Below, in pieces: positions 9,735-20,007 of a DNA stretch of 64,000 nucleotides (positions within the stretch are counted from its first letter, which is position 1; each line of letters opens with the position of its first letter). The stretch lies in the NCBI GenBank assembly GCA_025200525.1, contig CM045762.1, forward strand, positions 29,423,600 through 29,487,599. Reading direction: 5' to 3'. The notes under the pieces were generated by a model. That model did no database searches. It had not been told where the DNA came from and saw nothing but the letters and a program-made list of their open reading frames with translations. Made by a program: the position numbers and the translations under genes. The DNA is from Camellia lanceoleosa. Taxonomy: Eukaryota; Streptophyta; Magnoliopsida; Ericales; Theaceae.

Positions 9735-11945
9735 CTATACTTGTCTTATCTTCTCACTCCTAGATGGAATCCTATTCTTCCTTGGCCTACCAGGTGGCTT
9801 CTTACAAATTGAAGGAAGAACAACAAGATCATCGATAACTACAAGAGGTTTCTCAACAGTGGATATTGGATAAACGGACTCAACATAGCAAGTTTTGAAA
9901 TTGCTAGTGTAATAAAATGGTTCCACATGTACATACAAATCACCTCCGCTCTTTTGGATAGCGGTCGCCGTGTGAGCACAAATAAAGCCATTCAATTTCC
10001 ATTGGTAACATGAGCAAGTTTTATTCAATAGGTCAACAGTAACTGATGGTCAGGATTGAACCTCAAAAACATGATCACTTGAATGACTAACCAACCAAGT
10101 TCTTCCACTTTTAAGAGCATTTACTAATGTTGAATCCATCTCCGGACAAAGAAAAGTATTCCATTTCTTTGCTTGTTCTCTCCTTCTTGACATCAAATCC
10201 ATGATCTTCAACCTAATTGAATCAATCATCTTCATAGTGGGCAAATGCAGAGCTTAACGGATCCATGAATTGAAAGAGTCCACTACATTCAAGTGCATTT
10301 CACCGTATTTTTATCATTTAAAATATGCATTAGTCCACTTGTCATGGGGCAAATTGGATAGAAACCTACAAACAATCCCTTTTCCCTTATCTTGTAATTC
10401 TTTCAAACACTGATCAAAACATCCCACTGTCGGAGCATAAGCACATGAATAAAAAAAAAAAAAAAAACTATTCTACTCTTGAAAGTGTTGTTGAAACTTG
10501 CACCAGAGAACCTATCTCTCAAATTGGCTTTCAAGTGATGGAGACAACAACAATGGTAAGCAGCAGGTAAAACCTTGGGTAAAGCCTCCAAAAGTCCAGC
10601 GTTCCGATCAGGTATGAAGGTAATTGGTGTTTCATCCAACAATATATTTGAGAAATGTATAAGAAGCCATTCCCAACTATCTGTAGACTCTATATCGATA
10701 ACTCCCATTGCAAGAGGGGAAAAACCTGAAAATAACATTTTACAATTAGTAAGTATATTAAACAAAAAGGACAAATACAGTAAATTTTTACTCTGAATAA
10801 AAGTAACATGTTACTCTGAAAATAAGTCACTTGTTACTTTTCAATAAACTATTGATAGTAATATGTACCTTGATCCCCATCCTTCGCTGTAGTTGTTAAC
10901 AAGGTGCCCTTGTATTAGAAAAGTACCATCGATAAACAATAAAGGACGGCAATGCATAAACCCTTGAATGGAAGCATTAAATGCAACAAAAAACCTCTTG
11001 AACTGTCCACTTTGATGGTTATAGTCAAGCTGCAAATAGGTACCAGGATTTGTGCTCATTACAATATCCATATACCATTTAATCTCATCATAGGACATAG
11101 AGAAATCTCCAAAAGTAGTAGTCCTAGCTTTTCTCAACTCCTAACCAAGCACGATTGTACTTAATGGCGAGCCAGTATGTATCTGTAAATTGACGTACAA
11201 CATCAATTGAACAAGTTTGGGGATTCAAACGAACTTCATTAACAATCAAACTTGCAACCAAGTTTGAACTCATCCTTGAGTTTTTAGAAGTATGAACTGC
11301 AGCTCCACAACTATGCTCATCATGTAGAGTCCTAATGTAGAAAAAATTATTAGCACTCTCTAGAGATGCATGTACTCGCCATAAATAACCTTTGGACTCC
11401 CGCATTGAACACACAGTAGTGACTCGACACTTCTCATTTTTCACATATACAAACTCAAATCCTATCTCAATGGCATATTTACATAATGCAGTCCAGAAAT
11501 CCTTTGCACCTCCAACAAATCTTTGACCTACATGAGTAATTCCATTCACCCATCCAAAAGACAACAAAGTCCTTTCTTCATGTTGACAAAACATAGGGAG
11601 TAAATCCATTTCATCATCAGTAACATTGGATCCACTAGCCTCACCCAATTCTCTAACTCCTTGTTTTTCATTTGAAATGCCCATTTCAGTAATAGTCACA
11701 TCAACTTGATCAACACCAAGGGGATAAACAACCGACAACGTATTTTGAAAATCAGAATCATCATCAAGCATGCATTGTAAATGTCCAGGTAAACAGTACG
11801 ATAACAGTATGCAACCACTACTGTCAAATTTCTTCAATTTACAACATAAGAAATCAGTTAAGTCCTTCAACGTCCAGTTTGACACAACCTTGAACACAAT
11901 GGTACGATCACCATACTTGCATAACAACATAAGAGGTGGAACCAT
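9735..11945 (-). pseudogene. Mutator-like element (MULE) transposase, frameshifted
   Basis: Reading down from 11945: a PB1-like N-terminal region (MLLCKYGDRTIVFKV..., about residues 1-75); a MuDR-type DNA-binding region (CKYAIEIGFEFVYVKNEKCR ... TLHDEHSCG); a frame change near 11125-11137; and the transposase core with LLFIDGTFL (Asp at 10928-10930). An intron-like gap with GT at 10868 and AG at 10726 follows; it also contains GTAAATTTTTAC motifs. The second segment holds ITFIPDRNAGLLEA (Asp at 10607-10609) and CCCLHHLKANLRDRF. The block normally containing Glu reads HLNVVDSFNSW (Asp, 10278-10280). A SWIM zinc motif, CSCYQWKLNGFICAH, is encoded near 10010, and a basic tail GRPRKNR ends at 9735. 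Several breaks make it inactive. No terminal inverted repeats were found. Confidence 0.85.
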
Positions 11946-12024
11946 TTTTCAAAAATGCAATCAATTGATAGTAAATTTTTATTGTCACTATGAGTCCAAA
12001 AACAAATAACAGAAGTACACAATA

Positions 12025-12103
12025 GCAGAGTAAAATTTTACTGTCATTGTATCAGAAAAAAAAAAAAAAAAGAAAAAAAAAAAAAAAGAAGAATAGATAA
12101 CAC
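12025..12103. other. A-rich stretch and isolated palindrome before the 49-bp array
   Basis: One copy of CAGAGTAAAATTTTACTG at 12025 is followed by about 40 bases of nearly pure A with scattered G (12056-12092). Confidence 0.6.
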
Positions 12104-12495
12104 CAGAGCAAAATTTTATTCTCATTTTATCTAACAAAAACAGAGCACATACCAGAGTAAAATTTTACTCTTATTTTATCAAACAAAACCAGAGCACATA
12201 CCAGAATAAAATTTTACTCTCATTCTATCAAACAAAAACAGAGCACATACCAGAGTAAAATTTTACTCTCATTTTGTTAAACAAAATCAGAGCACATAGC
12301 AGAGTAAAATTTTACACTCATTCTGTCAAACAAAAACAGAGCACATAACAGAGTAAAATTTTACTCTCATTCTGTCAAACAAAATCAGAGCACATACCAG
12401 AGTAAAATTTTACTCTTATTTTGTCAAACAAAGACAAAGCACATGCCAGAGTAAAATTTTACTCTCATTCTGTCAAACAAAATCAAGTCATACAC
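12104..12495. repeat. 49-bp tandem array, 8 units, each with an 18-bp palindrome
   Basis: Units start CAGAG at 12104, 12153, 12202, 12251, 12300, 12349, 12398 and 12447, an exact 49-base period. Each carries AGAGTAAAATTTTACTCT (a perfect palindrome in most units) followed by CATTCTGTCAAACAAAAACA and GAGCACATAC. It lies 160 bases upstream of the MULE transposase start codon. It is not CRISPR: units are near-identical throughout with no variable spacers. Confidence 0.93.
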
Positions 12496-13219
12496 AATAA
12501 AAATAAATCAAAAACAAAAACAAAAACAAACTAATCAACATACCTGATTAAACTCGAACAATAATCAAACACGTGATAGAAGCAAAACCTCTAAAACTCT
12601 ATCAACACTCACAAATCTCAATGAAACTCTCTAAATTTGATATAAATTTGTACATATTTGAAACGTAATCTCTAGTTTAATTGACAGTATTGATCGTCGA
12701 TAGCGAGATCGTGTATTGTTAACCAAGGGCAAGATCGTCGGTGTTGAGATCTTCAGATTTTGAGATCGTCTTCACGAATTTCGCAAATCATCTTTACTAA
12801 TTTCACAAATCCTCCTCACTGATTCAAATATACGAGATTCGTGTATACATGAGCTCAGATTTCAAATATATGATATATTTAAATATAGAAGGGCAATATG
12901 GTCAAAAAAAATACAAATTATAGAATGTCCTTATTGAGCAACACGTCTCATACTCAGGGGCTTTTTGAAGGGAAATTCATTGAGTTGTCCTTTTACCTTA
13001 CAAAAGGGCCCAAAAAGGGAGGTTTCACCAAAAAATCCCATTAATAAAAGGGGTCATTTGTTATAAAATTATAAACTTTAGAGGAATGAGATGTAATTTC
13101 TAGAATCATAAGGGATAATTTGTATTTTAAGTAAATCTCAAGGGGTATATTTATAATTTATCCTAAATAAATAAGTTTGACTAATAAGAATGGCTCGTAA
13201 TTACTCCTAACTTGTTGGC
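12496..13219. other. AT-rich non-coding DNA, probably the outer part of the MULE
   Basis: No gene seen. The stretch 12960-13060 has GGGAAATT and AAAAGGGCCC tracts that could belong to a MULE terminus, but no inverted partner was recognised on the far side. Confidence 0.4.
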
Positions 13220-13963
13220 ATCTTAGGTAGGGGTGGGTATCAGTCCGCTGGCCCCCTATCTCAACTCTATTTTTTTAGGACTTGGGAATATTATTTTAGC
13301 CCACAGGGCTGGGCTAGGTTGATATTTTCAGCCTGATTAATTAATGGATTGGGTTTGAAAATTATATTTTTGGCCCGGCCCAGCCCGCTACGTAGTTAAT
13401 TTAATTAATTAATCAATTTATATAATATATTGAACATATATAACCTTTTATTGTTGGCAATGTGATTTGTAAGATGTTCAAGTGGTCATTGTTTTGCTAA
13501 ATACATTCACAAAAAAAAAAAAAATGTTTGAAGAAATTTGAAGTTTAAATATTGGAATTTTTCTTTTTTTTTTTTTTTTTTTTTAGTTTGATGCATTACT
13601 AATAGTTTGGTTTTAAAAACTTTTGAAATTTTGGATGCGTTTGGTTTTAAAAAAAAAAAAAAATTAATGTTTTAATTAATATGATATTAAATACTTAATG
13701 GTTAGTTGCTTTATAGGGTTTTGTCTATTTATGAAAAAATATTAAGTATTATGAATTTTTTTTTTTTTGCTAGCTCATGTATATGGCTCGAAAGATAGAC
13801 TTAGAAATTATAATTTATTTAGGATTAGACTTGGGTTGATAGTATAGGCTCGATGTTCAGGCCGTACAAGTTTTGATAGATACAAAATTCCTTATTAAGT
13901 AGTGTTGGCTCGACCCGAACTCGGACTGGCCCAACCCAGCGAAAGGCCACCCCTAATCCTAGG
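13220..13963. mobile_element. non-autonomous hAT-like element, 728 bp, with target duplication
   Basis: The element spans 13228-13955, starts TAGGGGTGG and ends CCACCCCTA (9-bp terminal inverted repeat). It is flanked by ATCTTAGG (13220-13227) and ATCCTAGG (13956-13963), an 8-bp duplication with one difference, as expected for hAT. The interior is AT-rich with GGCCC/GCCCA tracts near both ends and has no coding content. Confidence 0.88.
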
Positions 13964-13991
13964 TGCCAAGATTTATTGTTCAAGACTTTTC

Positions 13992-14836
13992 AACAAATGG
14001 GATGATTCTATTTGCACCCTAAAAATCATTTAGTACGTTCAATTTATCAATACACGTTATTAAATTATTTAGGGTTATACTTTATTTTCAATACACTTTA
14101 TATTTTTTCATAAATTATCTTTTAAGATAAAATTATAATTTGTGATACACCCAATTAATAAATAATGATGAATCCCAACATGTTAACGATAAGATCCAGA
14201 ACCTTCATCACTACAATCCATGCCAATCAGTGCATAAGCAGGTTAAATGGAAAAGTATGAAGAGAAAGAGAATGGGGGAAGCAGTGGGGAAGGAAATAGT
14301 AACGTTATATGCATCTTTTGTGACCATAACATCAATGTAGAGAATACTGGAGAAACTAGAATGAGATGGATTGATTCACCACCAAATTAGAGAAGGGCTA
14401 TCACTCCACAGTATTACACAAATTGATTGAACTAATACTCCCCTGTAAACAAAATGCAGCTAGTCCGGCCTCTCCCAAAATCCCGAATTATAAAGGCCAA
14501 CGCAGGGTAATGCCCCCCTTTTTTTTTGGCCAATATTTATTTATAAGAAATAATGATGTTGATAATAATGGTGAGTTATTGTGAGATGGATTAGAGTTTT
14601 AGAGTTAGTAACAAGATAAAAAGAAAATAATTGAAACTTAGGAAAGAAGATAACGAAATTTGAATATGAATAATACTTGATTACAGTGTACCATGAGAAC
14701 AAAAATATAGGATTTAATATGTATTGTCCTTATTAATAAATTTAAATTAGGGTATAATAAGAATCAAAATTTTAAAATTTTAATTGAACGCACTGTATTA
14801 TTATTTGGGTGCAAATAGAATCACCCTAACAAATGG
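13992..14836. mobile_element. non-autonomous Mutator-like element 1, 827 bp
   Basis: The element at 14001-14827 has long imperfect terminal inverted repeats sharing GATTCTATTTGCACCC and, about 30 bases further in, a GTTCAATT motif. Flanks are AACAAATGG at 13992-14000 and 14828-14836, a perfect 9-bp duplication. No coding sequence inside. Confidence 0.88.
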
Positions 14837-15630
14837 GTTACGTTTAGTCCATTGGCTAACAACATTATTCACTCCAATCTCATATGCTCCAAGCAGCCAG
14901 GCAGGGTGGGCCTATCCCAAGCAACTCGAGCCTAACCCGGAAAATTTTAAGACTTACCCGATGTCTATCGAAATACAAGATTAATCCGGAGTTAAAATTT
15001 TTAGACTGAGTTAAAATTTGAATTGAAAGTAGACAACTAAAATAACCCGTGCAACTCTAACCCAACTTCTATATATGATAAATAAGATCTATTCTGACTA
15101 TCGAATGTAGATATTCCACTATAATTGTTGGATTAAATCTGACAAAACATTTCAACTAATAACTCCTTATCCGAAATTTTATGAACAAATTTAAAATAAT
15201 TTGAACATGTTATAATTGGCTTAAAAATATACTTTTAGGCTTCTAGCCCAATTAAGTTCAGTAGTCCGCTTAAAAACATAGTCCATTAGCACTTTCATCA
15301 GAGCACTAATCTATTCATTAAATTAACAAACACTTTACACACAAAAATAAATCCCACTTTTATTACATTTTTAACATCTCCAGTGGTCTTAGGCTGCTAG
15401 TGATATATCTGATCTAGAGAGAGATGAAGACTAAAATGAAGGTTTTGATGCACTTTGCCTTTTGTCATCCAATCAAAATTTAAGGTTGATCCAACTACTG
15501 TCACAATTGGTGAGGTCATTTGAAAACATAATACTCATAACATACAAACATTTATTTATAATAAATATGCAAAAATGGACGAACTGAGGAAGGCAAGAGA
15601 GAGGTAGGTGGAAAATGACAATACATAAGA
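14837..15630. other. AT-rich intergenic DNA
   Basis: No gene or clear repeat. The segment 14870-14990 has GGGTGGGCCTATCCC and AACCCG tracts like those inside hAT-type elements of plants, but no boundaries could be drawn. Confidence 0.4.
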
Positions 15631-16719
15631 ATTAAAGGAGAGAAATTCTATTTCCACATACTTATTTACTGTAGTGCACATCTTCTCTCAGTACATATAT
15701 TTATTAATTTGATTATTAATTAATTTTTTTAATCCATACACTAAAAGTTACAATTATACCTTTCACTAATAACCATTGTACATACACCACACAACGCTCC
15801 TTTCCACACACTTGTTAAGTGACCCTGCTTCGAAATTTGTAGACTCATTGTAGAGCCATGTGAAGACCATTTAAGACCATAGTGTAAAGTGAAGTGAAGT
15901 GAAGACAAAATCCTCCATTGAAGACCCTATTGAACCTCCATGGAAAAACATCATTGAAAACCTTCCAAAATATTGTTGAAGATGAGACATCTTTTCATTT
16001 AGTTATTGCATTTACAATTTTCTGATCTTTGTGCACTCCATTGCCATAAAACCCTAGGTTTTTTAATTTTATTTTAAATTTTTATGTTTTTTAGTTTGGG
16101 GATTTCAACACTGATTTTCTGAAATTATACATTTAATTCGAAACTTATCTTCTGATTAAAAGTGATTACTTCGACAAATTTGTTCCCGAAAAAAATAAAA
16201 AAAAAATTCGGTAGTTAATGTCCTAATATAATGATATAATTCGACAATTGATGTCCGAATATAATGTAATAATTCAGCACTGGTTGCTTGACTGAAAACC
16301 GCAACAGGAAAAAAAAAAAAAAAAAGAAGTTCCGCACGAAAAAACTAACATTTTCATCACTACTAGAGTATAAACCTCAAAATTAAAGCAATATGAGAGT
16401 TGTTATGAGAGTATTGCTTTGCAAGCAATAGAGGAGTATAGAGTGTGTAGCAAATAAAGCGACAACAATGGAAAAACTAGGGTTTATTTTTTTTTATTTT
16501 TTATTTTTTTTATACTCAAAAGGTGTACATTAATATATATATATATATATATATTTAAAAGATGTATACAGAGAATATTTTCATATCATATTATGGGTGA
16601 TGGTGGATGTCCATTATGGTCATTTTAATTTAAGATATAATTGTCATTAAAATAATATTTCATTAAGTGTGTGCACTAAGATAACTAGATGGGTGGAAAT
16701 AGAATTTCCCATTAAAGCA
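15631..16719. mobile_element. non-autonomous Mutator-like element 2, 1071 bp
   Basis: The element at 15640-16710 has termini GAGAAATTCTATTTCCACA and, inverted at the right end, GGGAAATTCTATTTCCACC, with further similarity at TAGTGCACA. The flanks ATTAAAGGA (15631-15639) and ATTAAAGCA (16711-16719) form a 9-bp duplication with one difference. A (TA)n tract lies at 16532-16555. No coding sequence seen. Confidence 0.82.
16532..16555. repeat. (TA)n microsatellite
   Basis: About 12 TA repeats inside Mutator-like element 2. Confidence 0.9.
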
Positions 16720-16732
16720 TGGTAAAGAAAGC

Positions 16733-17674
16733 TAGTCAATGGGGTGCCTTCATTTACACCCCACATTTTGTCTTAATGCACACCATTAATTGATTATTTT
16801 TTCTTACAATAATGACCTTATCTAAAATGACCAAAATGACCAAATACACACCTTAGTTGAATACACAACATCCATTATCAAATTACCATTTTGGACAGAA
16901 TTCTAACTACACACCAACCATAACCAATGTTGCACTTTCGTTGGTTGCTCCCAACTCCAGCCGAGGAAGAGGCAGTAGCCGCGATAGGCGGTGATGATGC
17001 AATCCTTCTTGGTGATCGCCGCTTCCATTCCGATCGCCACTACTTCTTGGCCGTCGTAAAGGTAGCAGAAACCGCAGATCAACTTCGCTTTGTAGAGCGA
17101 ATCGGCGATGATCTCCATTCGACACATCATCGCCATGTCTCGAAAGAAGGTTATGAGCTCTTTGGAGGTGGTAGTGACGGTGTGAGACGGTGTTCGTAGT
17201 TGTGACCGGTGAAGGGGACGCTATTCTCGACGGTAATGGAGGTTGAATCATCAGTGGAGAATGAACAGCGGAGAGATGGGGTGTATGAGACCGCGATGGA
17301 GAACGACTTCAACAAATTTGAATACCAGTGAGTCAAAGCCATCTTGATCATTCGATTGCTTGACTTTTCTCTGATCTCTGCTCGTTTTCTCTCTCTGATG
17401 GCAGCAGTCAATGATGGTGGTAGTTAAGATTAGGGTTAGAATTTGGTAAGGGTTGGAGAGTTGGAAAGATTAGGGTAATTTGGGTCTTTTTTTTATTTTT
17501 TTTTATTTTTAATTTGAGGTGTGTAATAAATGGTGTGAGACTAAGGGCAAAAATAGAACGTTGTGGTGTGTGTTAAGAAAAATTATATTTTTTTAAATTA
17601 TTAAAAGTGTGAACTGAGTAGTGGTGTGTCTTGAGACCAAATGTAGTGTGTAAATAGAGGCATCCTAGTCAATG
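16733..17674. mobile_element. Pack-MULE, 924 bp, carrying a PDH E1-alpha gene fragment
   Basis: The element at 16742-17665 has imperfect terminal inverted repeats of about 45 bases (GGGTGCCTTCATTTACACC against GGATGCCTCTATTTACACA, read inward). It is flanked by a perfect 9-bp duplication TAGTCAATG (16733-16741 and 17666-17674). The AT-rich ends surround a markedly GC-richer core at 16910-17440 with coding similarity to mitochondrial pyruvate dehydrogenase E1-alpha, the hallmark of gene capture by a Mutator-like element. Confidence 0.9.
16951..17342 (-). pseudogene. captured 5' part of mitochondrial pyruvate dehydrogenase E1 alpha subunit gene
   Basis: The source protein is the thiamine-diphosphate-binding E1 alpha subunit, which decarboxylates pyruvate in the mitochondrial matrix. 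From the ATG at 17342 the frame gives a Ser/basic presequence-like start (MALTHWYSNLLKSFSIAV), then [24 protein letters not shown] single-base frameshift near 17190 moves to the frame of [11 protein letters not shown], followed by [33 protein letters not shown] and [12 protein letters not shown]. Similarity is lost at about FLGW (16957), shortly before the E1 motif GRGG expected next. The fragment therefore covers roughly 130 N-terminal codons and probably some 5' UTR up to about 17430. It cannot make an active enzyme. The identification is from recall of the conserved family sequence; a search would settle it. Confidence 0.88.
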
Positions 17675-17812
17675 GTGTGAAAGACCAGAATACCCTGATA
17701 ACAATTGAAGTATATATGAAATTATTGCAAGTAACTTCTTACTTTGTCTTTCTTTTGGTATTAAACATCGTGCTTAGTATTTAATATTTTTTCCATAAGT
17801 ACTACCAAACCC
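17675..17812. other. 5' flank of the NCL-like gene fragment
   Basis: AT-rich, no ORF. It lies between the Pack-MULE and a TATA box. Confidence 0.4.
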
Positions 17813-17819
17813 ATATAAA
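17813..17819 (+). promoter_or_regulatory. TATA box of NCL-like fragment
   Basis: CCATATAAATAGC lies about 235 bases before the ATG at 18050. A pyrimidine-rich likely 5' UTR follows, as in many plant promoters. Confidence 0.5.
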
Positions 17820-18049
17820 TAGCTATGCCAACTTTGACTTTAAATAATCTTATCCAATGAATTGTTAATAAACCCTCGTTTCTTAGGAATTAGATCCTTT
17901 GTTCCACTTCCCTCTGCCCCTCAGTTTGAAGCTCTCTCTTTATCACACAATCAAAGTCAGAGATAAATCATATATTAGAGAAAGCCAACACACAAAATTG
18001 GCTATTTATTGCTCTCATTCTTCATTTCCCTCCATTCATTTTACAAAAA

Positions 18050-18431
18050 ATGAGAAATTTCACAAAAACTACATATTATGCTTTCATTATATTTCTGTTA
18101 GTAGCCAAGGTGAGAGGCCGATTCTTGCGATATAGTTCTTCTGATTCAATTTCAGATGGCATCGATCACGTTGAAGGCAATCAATCCTCCTTTCTACTTC
18201 TCAAAGGATTGGTTCTAAAGAAGAGTGTGAGCAAATGTATGGTTTTTTGCCATGTTCATACACTCCTCTAGGCCAACTGTTCCTGATTTTGGTGTATGAG
18301 TACCTGTTGTTTCATGGAGAGAGTTATGTTGCTTCCAGGAGCAAGCGGATTTTCAAGATTCTTGGGCCTGGAATCTTTGGTGCAAGTGCATTCCATATTC
18401 TTGATTCCCTCCCAGAGTCCTTATTTACTTG
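18050..18431 (+). pseudogene. exon 1 of an NCL-type (sodium/calcium exchanger-like, EF-hand) membrane protein, frameshifted
   Basis: The ATG at 18050 gives MRNFTKTTYYAFIIFLLV, a typical signal peptide, then GRFLRYSS and ISDGID. A one-base loss near 18213 shifts the frame; the second frame reads CEQMYGFLPCS, GQLFLILVYEYLLFHGE, KRIFKILGPGIFGAS and DSLPES. Plant NCL proteins have a signal peptide, a CEQMYGFLPC-like luminal motif and a first NCX transmembrane region ending in a GPGIFG(A)S block, so this matches their first exon. Similarity ends at about 18431, where ACTTG/GTATTA could be a splice donor. Without repair the frame stops at TAG 18269-18271. The rest of the gene is not in the window; the copia LTR begins 560 bases later. 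It may be a dead duplicate or a gene broken by insertion. Confidence 0.72.
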
Positions 18432-18991
18432 GTATTATTTACTATGTTGTGTTACCAAACAAAAAAAATCTTTTTTTGTATACTCTGCAGTTTTGTTTCT
18501 TCTTCCTTTTTCTAATCTTCATTGAAATAGATGATTGTAAATCTACTTGTTTCCCATCAATTTTCTTGCATTTGTGGCTTTTTTCCTCTTTTTTTTTTGG
18601 TGGAAAACATTTTCTTGCATAAAACGTTTTCTGGTAAAAAACAAATTTCAAAATTGCAATCTTAAAACTAATGGGTTAGTTAGTGATGGCGGGGATACTG
18701 ATGGTGGTGATAGTGGTGGCAATGGTGGTTGTGTGGTGCTGGTGGTGGTGCCATTAGTAAGAATTGAGTCCAGAAAATGTTTATTATCTTTAAAAGTGAA
18801 AAATGTTTTGCACCTAAAAAATTTGTTCCCATTGACAGCTAAAAATATTTCCTGTTAACTTTGTTTTTTTGTCATACCAAACAACACAAAATATGAAAAA
18901 CATTTTTGAAAAAAATGGTTTCCATCAAACAAATGGTTTTGCGTCCATACTCAACTTTGATTATTAGTGCTCTCTTGAACTATGTTACACA
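18432..18991 (+). other. probable start of intron 1 of the NCL-like gene
   Basis: T-rich, non-coding. It begins at a possible GT donor and ends at the copia LTR. It includes a GGTGGTGGC-type low-complexity stretch (18685-18750). Confidence 0.4.
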
Positions 18992-19587
18992 TGTTGGGGA
19001 ATTTTCAAAATGGGTTTTCAAATTTATTGTTTAATTTTTGGGTGTTTTCAAAACCTTCCATGTTTTTCTTTGGAAAGTATGAAATAAGCTTGGGAACTTT
19101 GTCTCACATCGGAAAGAAAGGAAAACATGGAGCAGTTAACAAAGTGCTACATGGAATATTCCTTTGAATATGGAATTGTGAGGTGAAAGCTAGTGCGCAT
19201 GCACTCACACAAGGATAGTGCTCTGCACCATCCGCGCACACACGCGCGCGCACGTGGCATGGGCAGTGGGCTGTGTGGTGTTTGATGGCGTACTTTGCAC
19301 TTAGCACGGACGCATCGGCACAAGGCGCCATGAGGGCGCACGATCGTGCGAATGAGATGACACCCAATTATGATCAGGTATGATCAGTTAATGCCATCTG
19401 TTTGGTGTGGGATTGATCTGCATCATAGAACGTTGATCCAACAGTCAGATCTAATCAGATGCGATCAAAGGACATGACCATTCAATTAGGTGCATCAATG
19501 CCTATAAATAGGCTGCGAAATCAGCCATTTCATTCCATGTAAAAATCCAGAAAGCATTCCTGTAATTCTCTCTCTCTCTCTCTCTCC

Positions 19588-19619
<32 letters not shown>

Positions 19620-19986
19620 TGATTTTGAGTTTTCGATCAAGAGTTTCTTAAGCAAGTTTCTGATTTTCTTATTAGCAATCAAATTTTGCAGACTTGATTA
19701 TTAGTGTCTTGGTTTTCTTGATTATATCAAGAGTATTCTGATCTACTGTCCTCAGTGTAGACACCGGTAGACTTGATCTTTAGATCAGGCTTCATTGTAT
19801 CCTAGAGGCAAATTTGTTATAACCCCCTATACACTTTTTGGTGGGTGCAAATATTGTCTTTAGGAAAGTGACTTAGTAACACAACTTGAAGCACCAAATT
19901 TTCTGTTCTACATAGATAAGACCATCGCCAAGTTTTGAAGACTCGAAGATCACTAACTGAAGAATTCAAGACAAATTGTTCCAACA
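18992..19986 (+). mobile_element. 5' LTR of the copia element
   Basis: It starts TGTTGGGGAATTTTC and is proposed to end TTCCAACA at 19986, giving a 6-base inverted pair TGTTGG/CCAACA. A TATA box CCTATAAATAGG lies at 19501-19512 with a (CT)n-rich leader after it. The 3' boundary is uncertain: only 21 bases separate it from the gag ATG and no standard tRNA primer site is visible there. Confidence 0.6.
19567..19619. repeat. (CT)n microsatellite
   Basis: About 25 CT units with a few CC interruptions, in the transcribed leader of the copia LTR just downstream of its TATA box. Confidence 0.92.
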
Positions 19987-20007
19987 ATCTACAGAAAATA
20001 TTCTGAT

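Noticed and set aside
12104..12495. Regular 49-bp repeats resembling a CRISPR array
   Set aside because: There are no variable spacers; every unit is nearly identical over its full length, and the context is a plant transposon.
12960..13060. Right terminal inverted repeat of the MULE
   Set aside because: GGGAAATT-type sequence is suggestive, but no inverted partner or 9-bp duplication was found on the left.
18296..18858. Plus-strand T-rich ORFs downstream of the NCL-like exon as genes
   Set aside because: They are low-complexity Phe/Leu runs in what is probably intron, with no domain.
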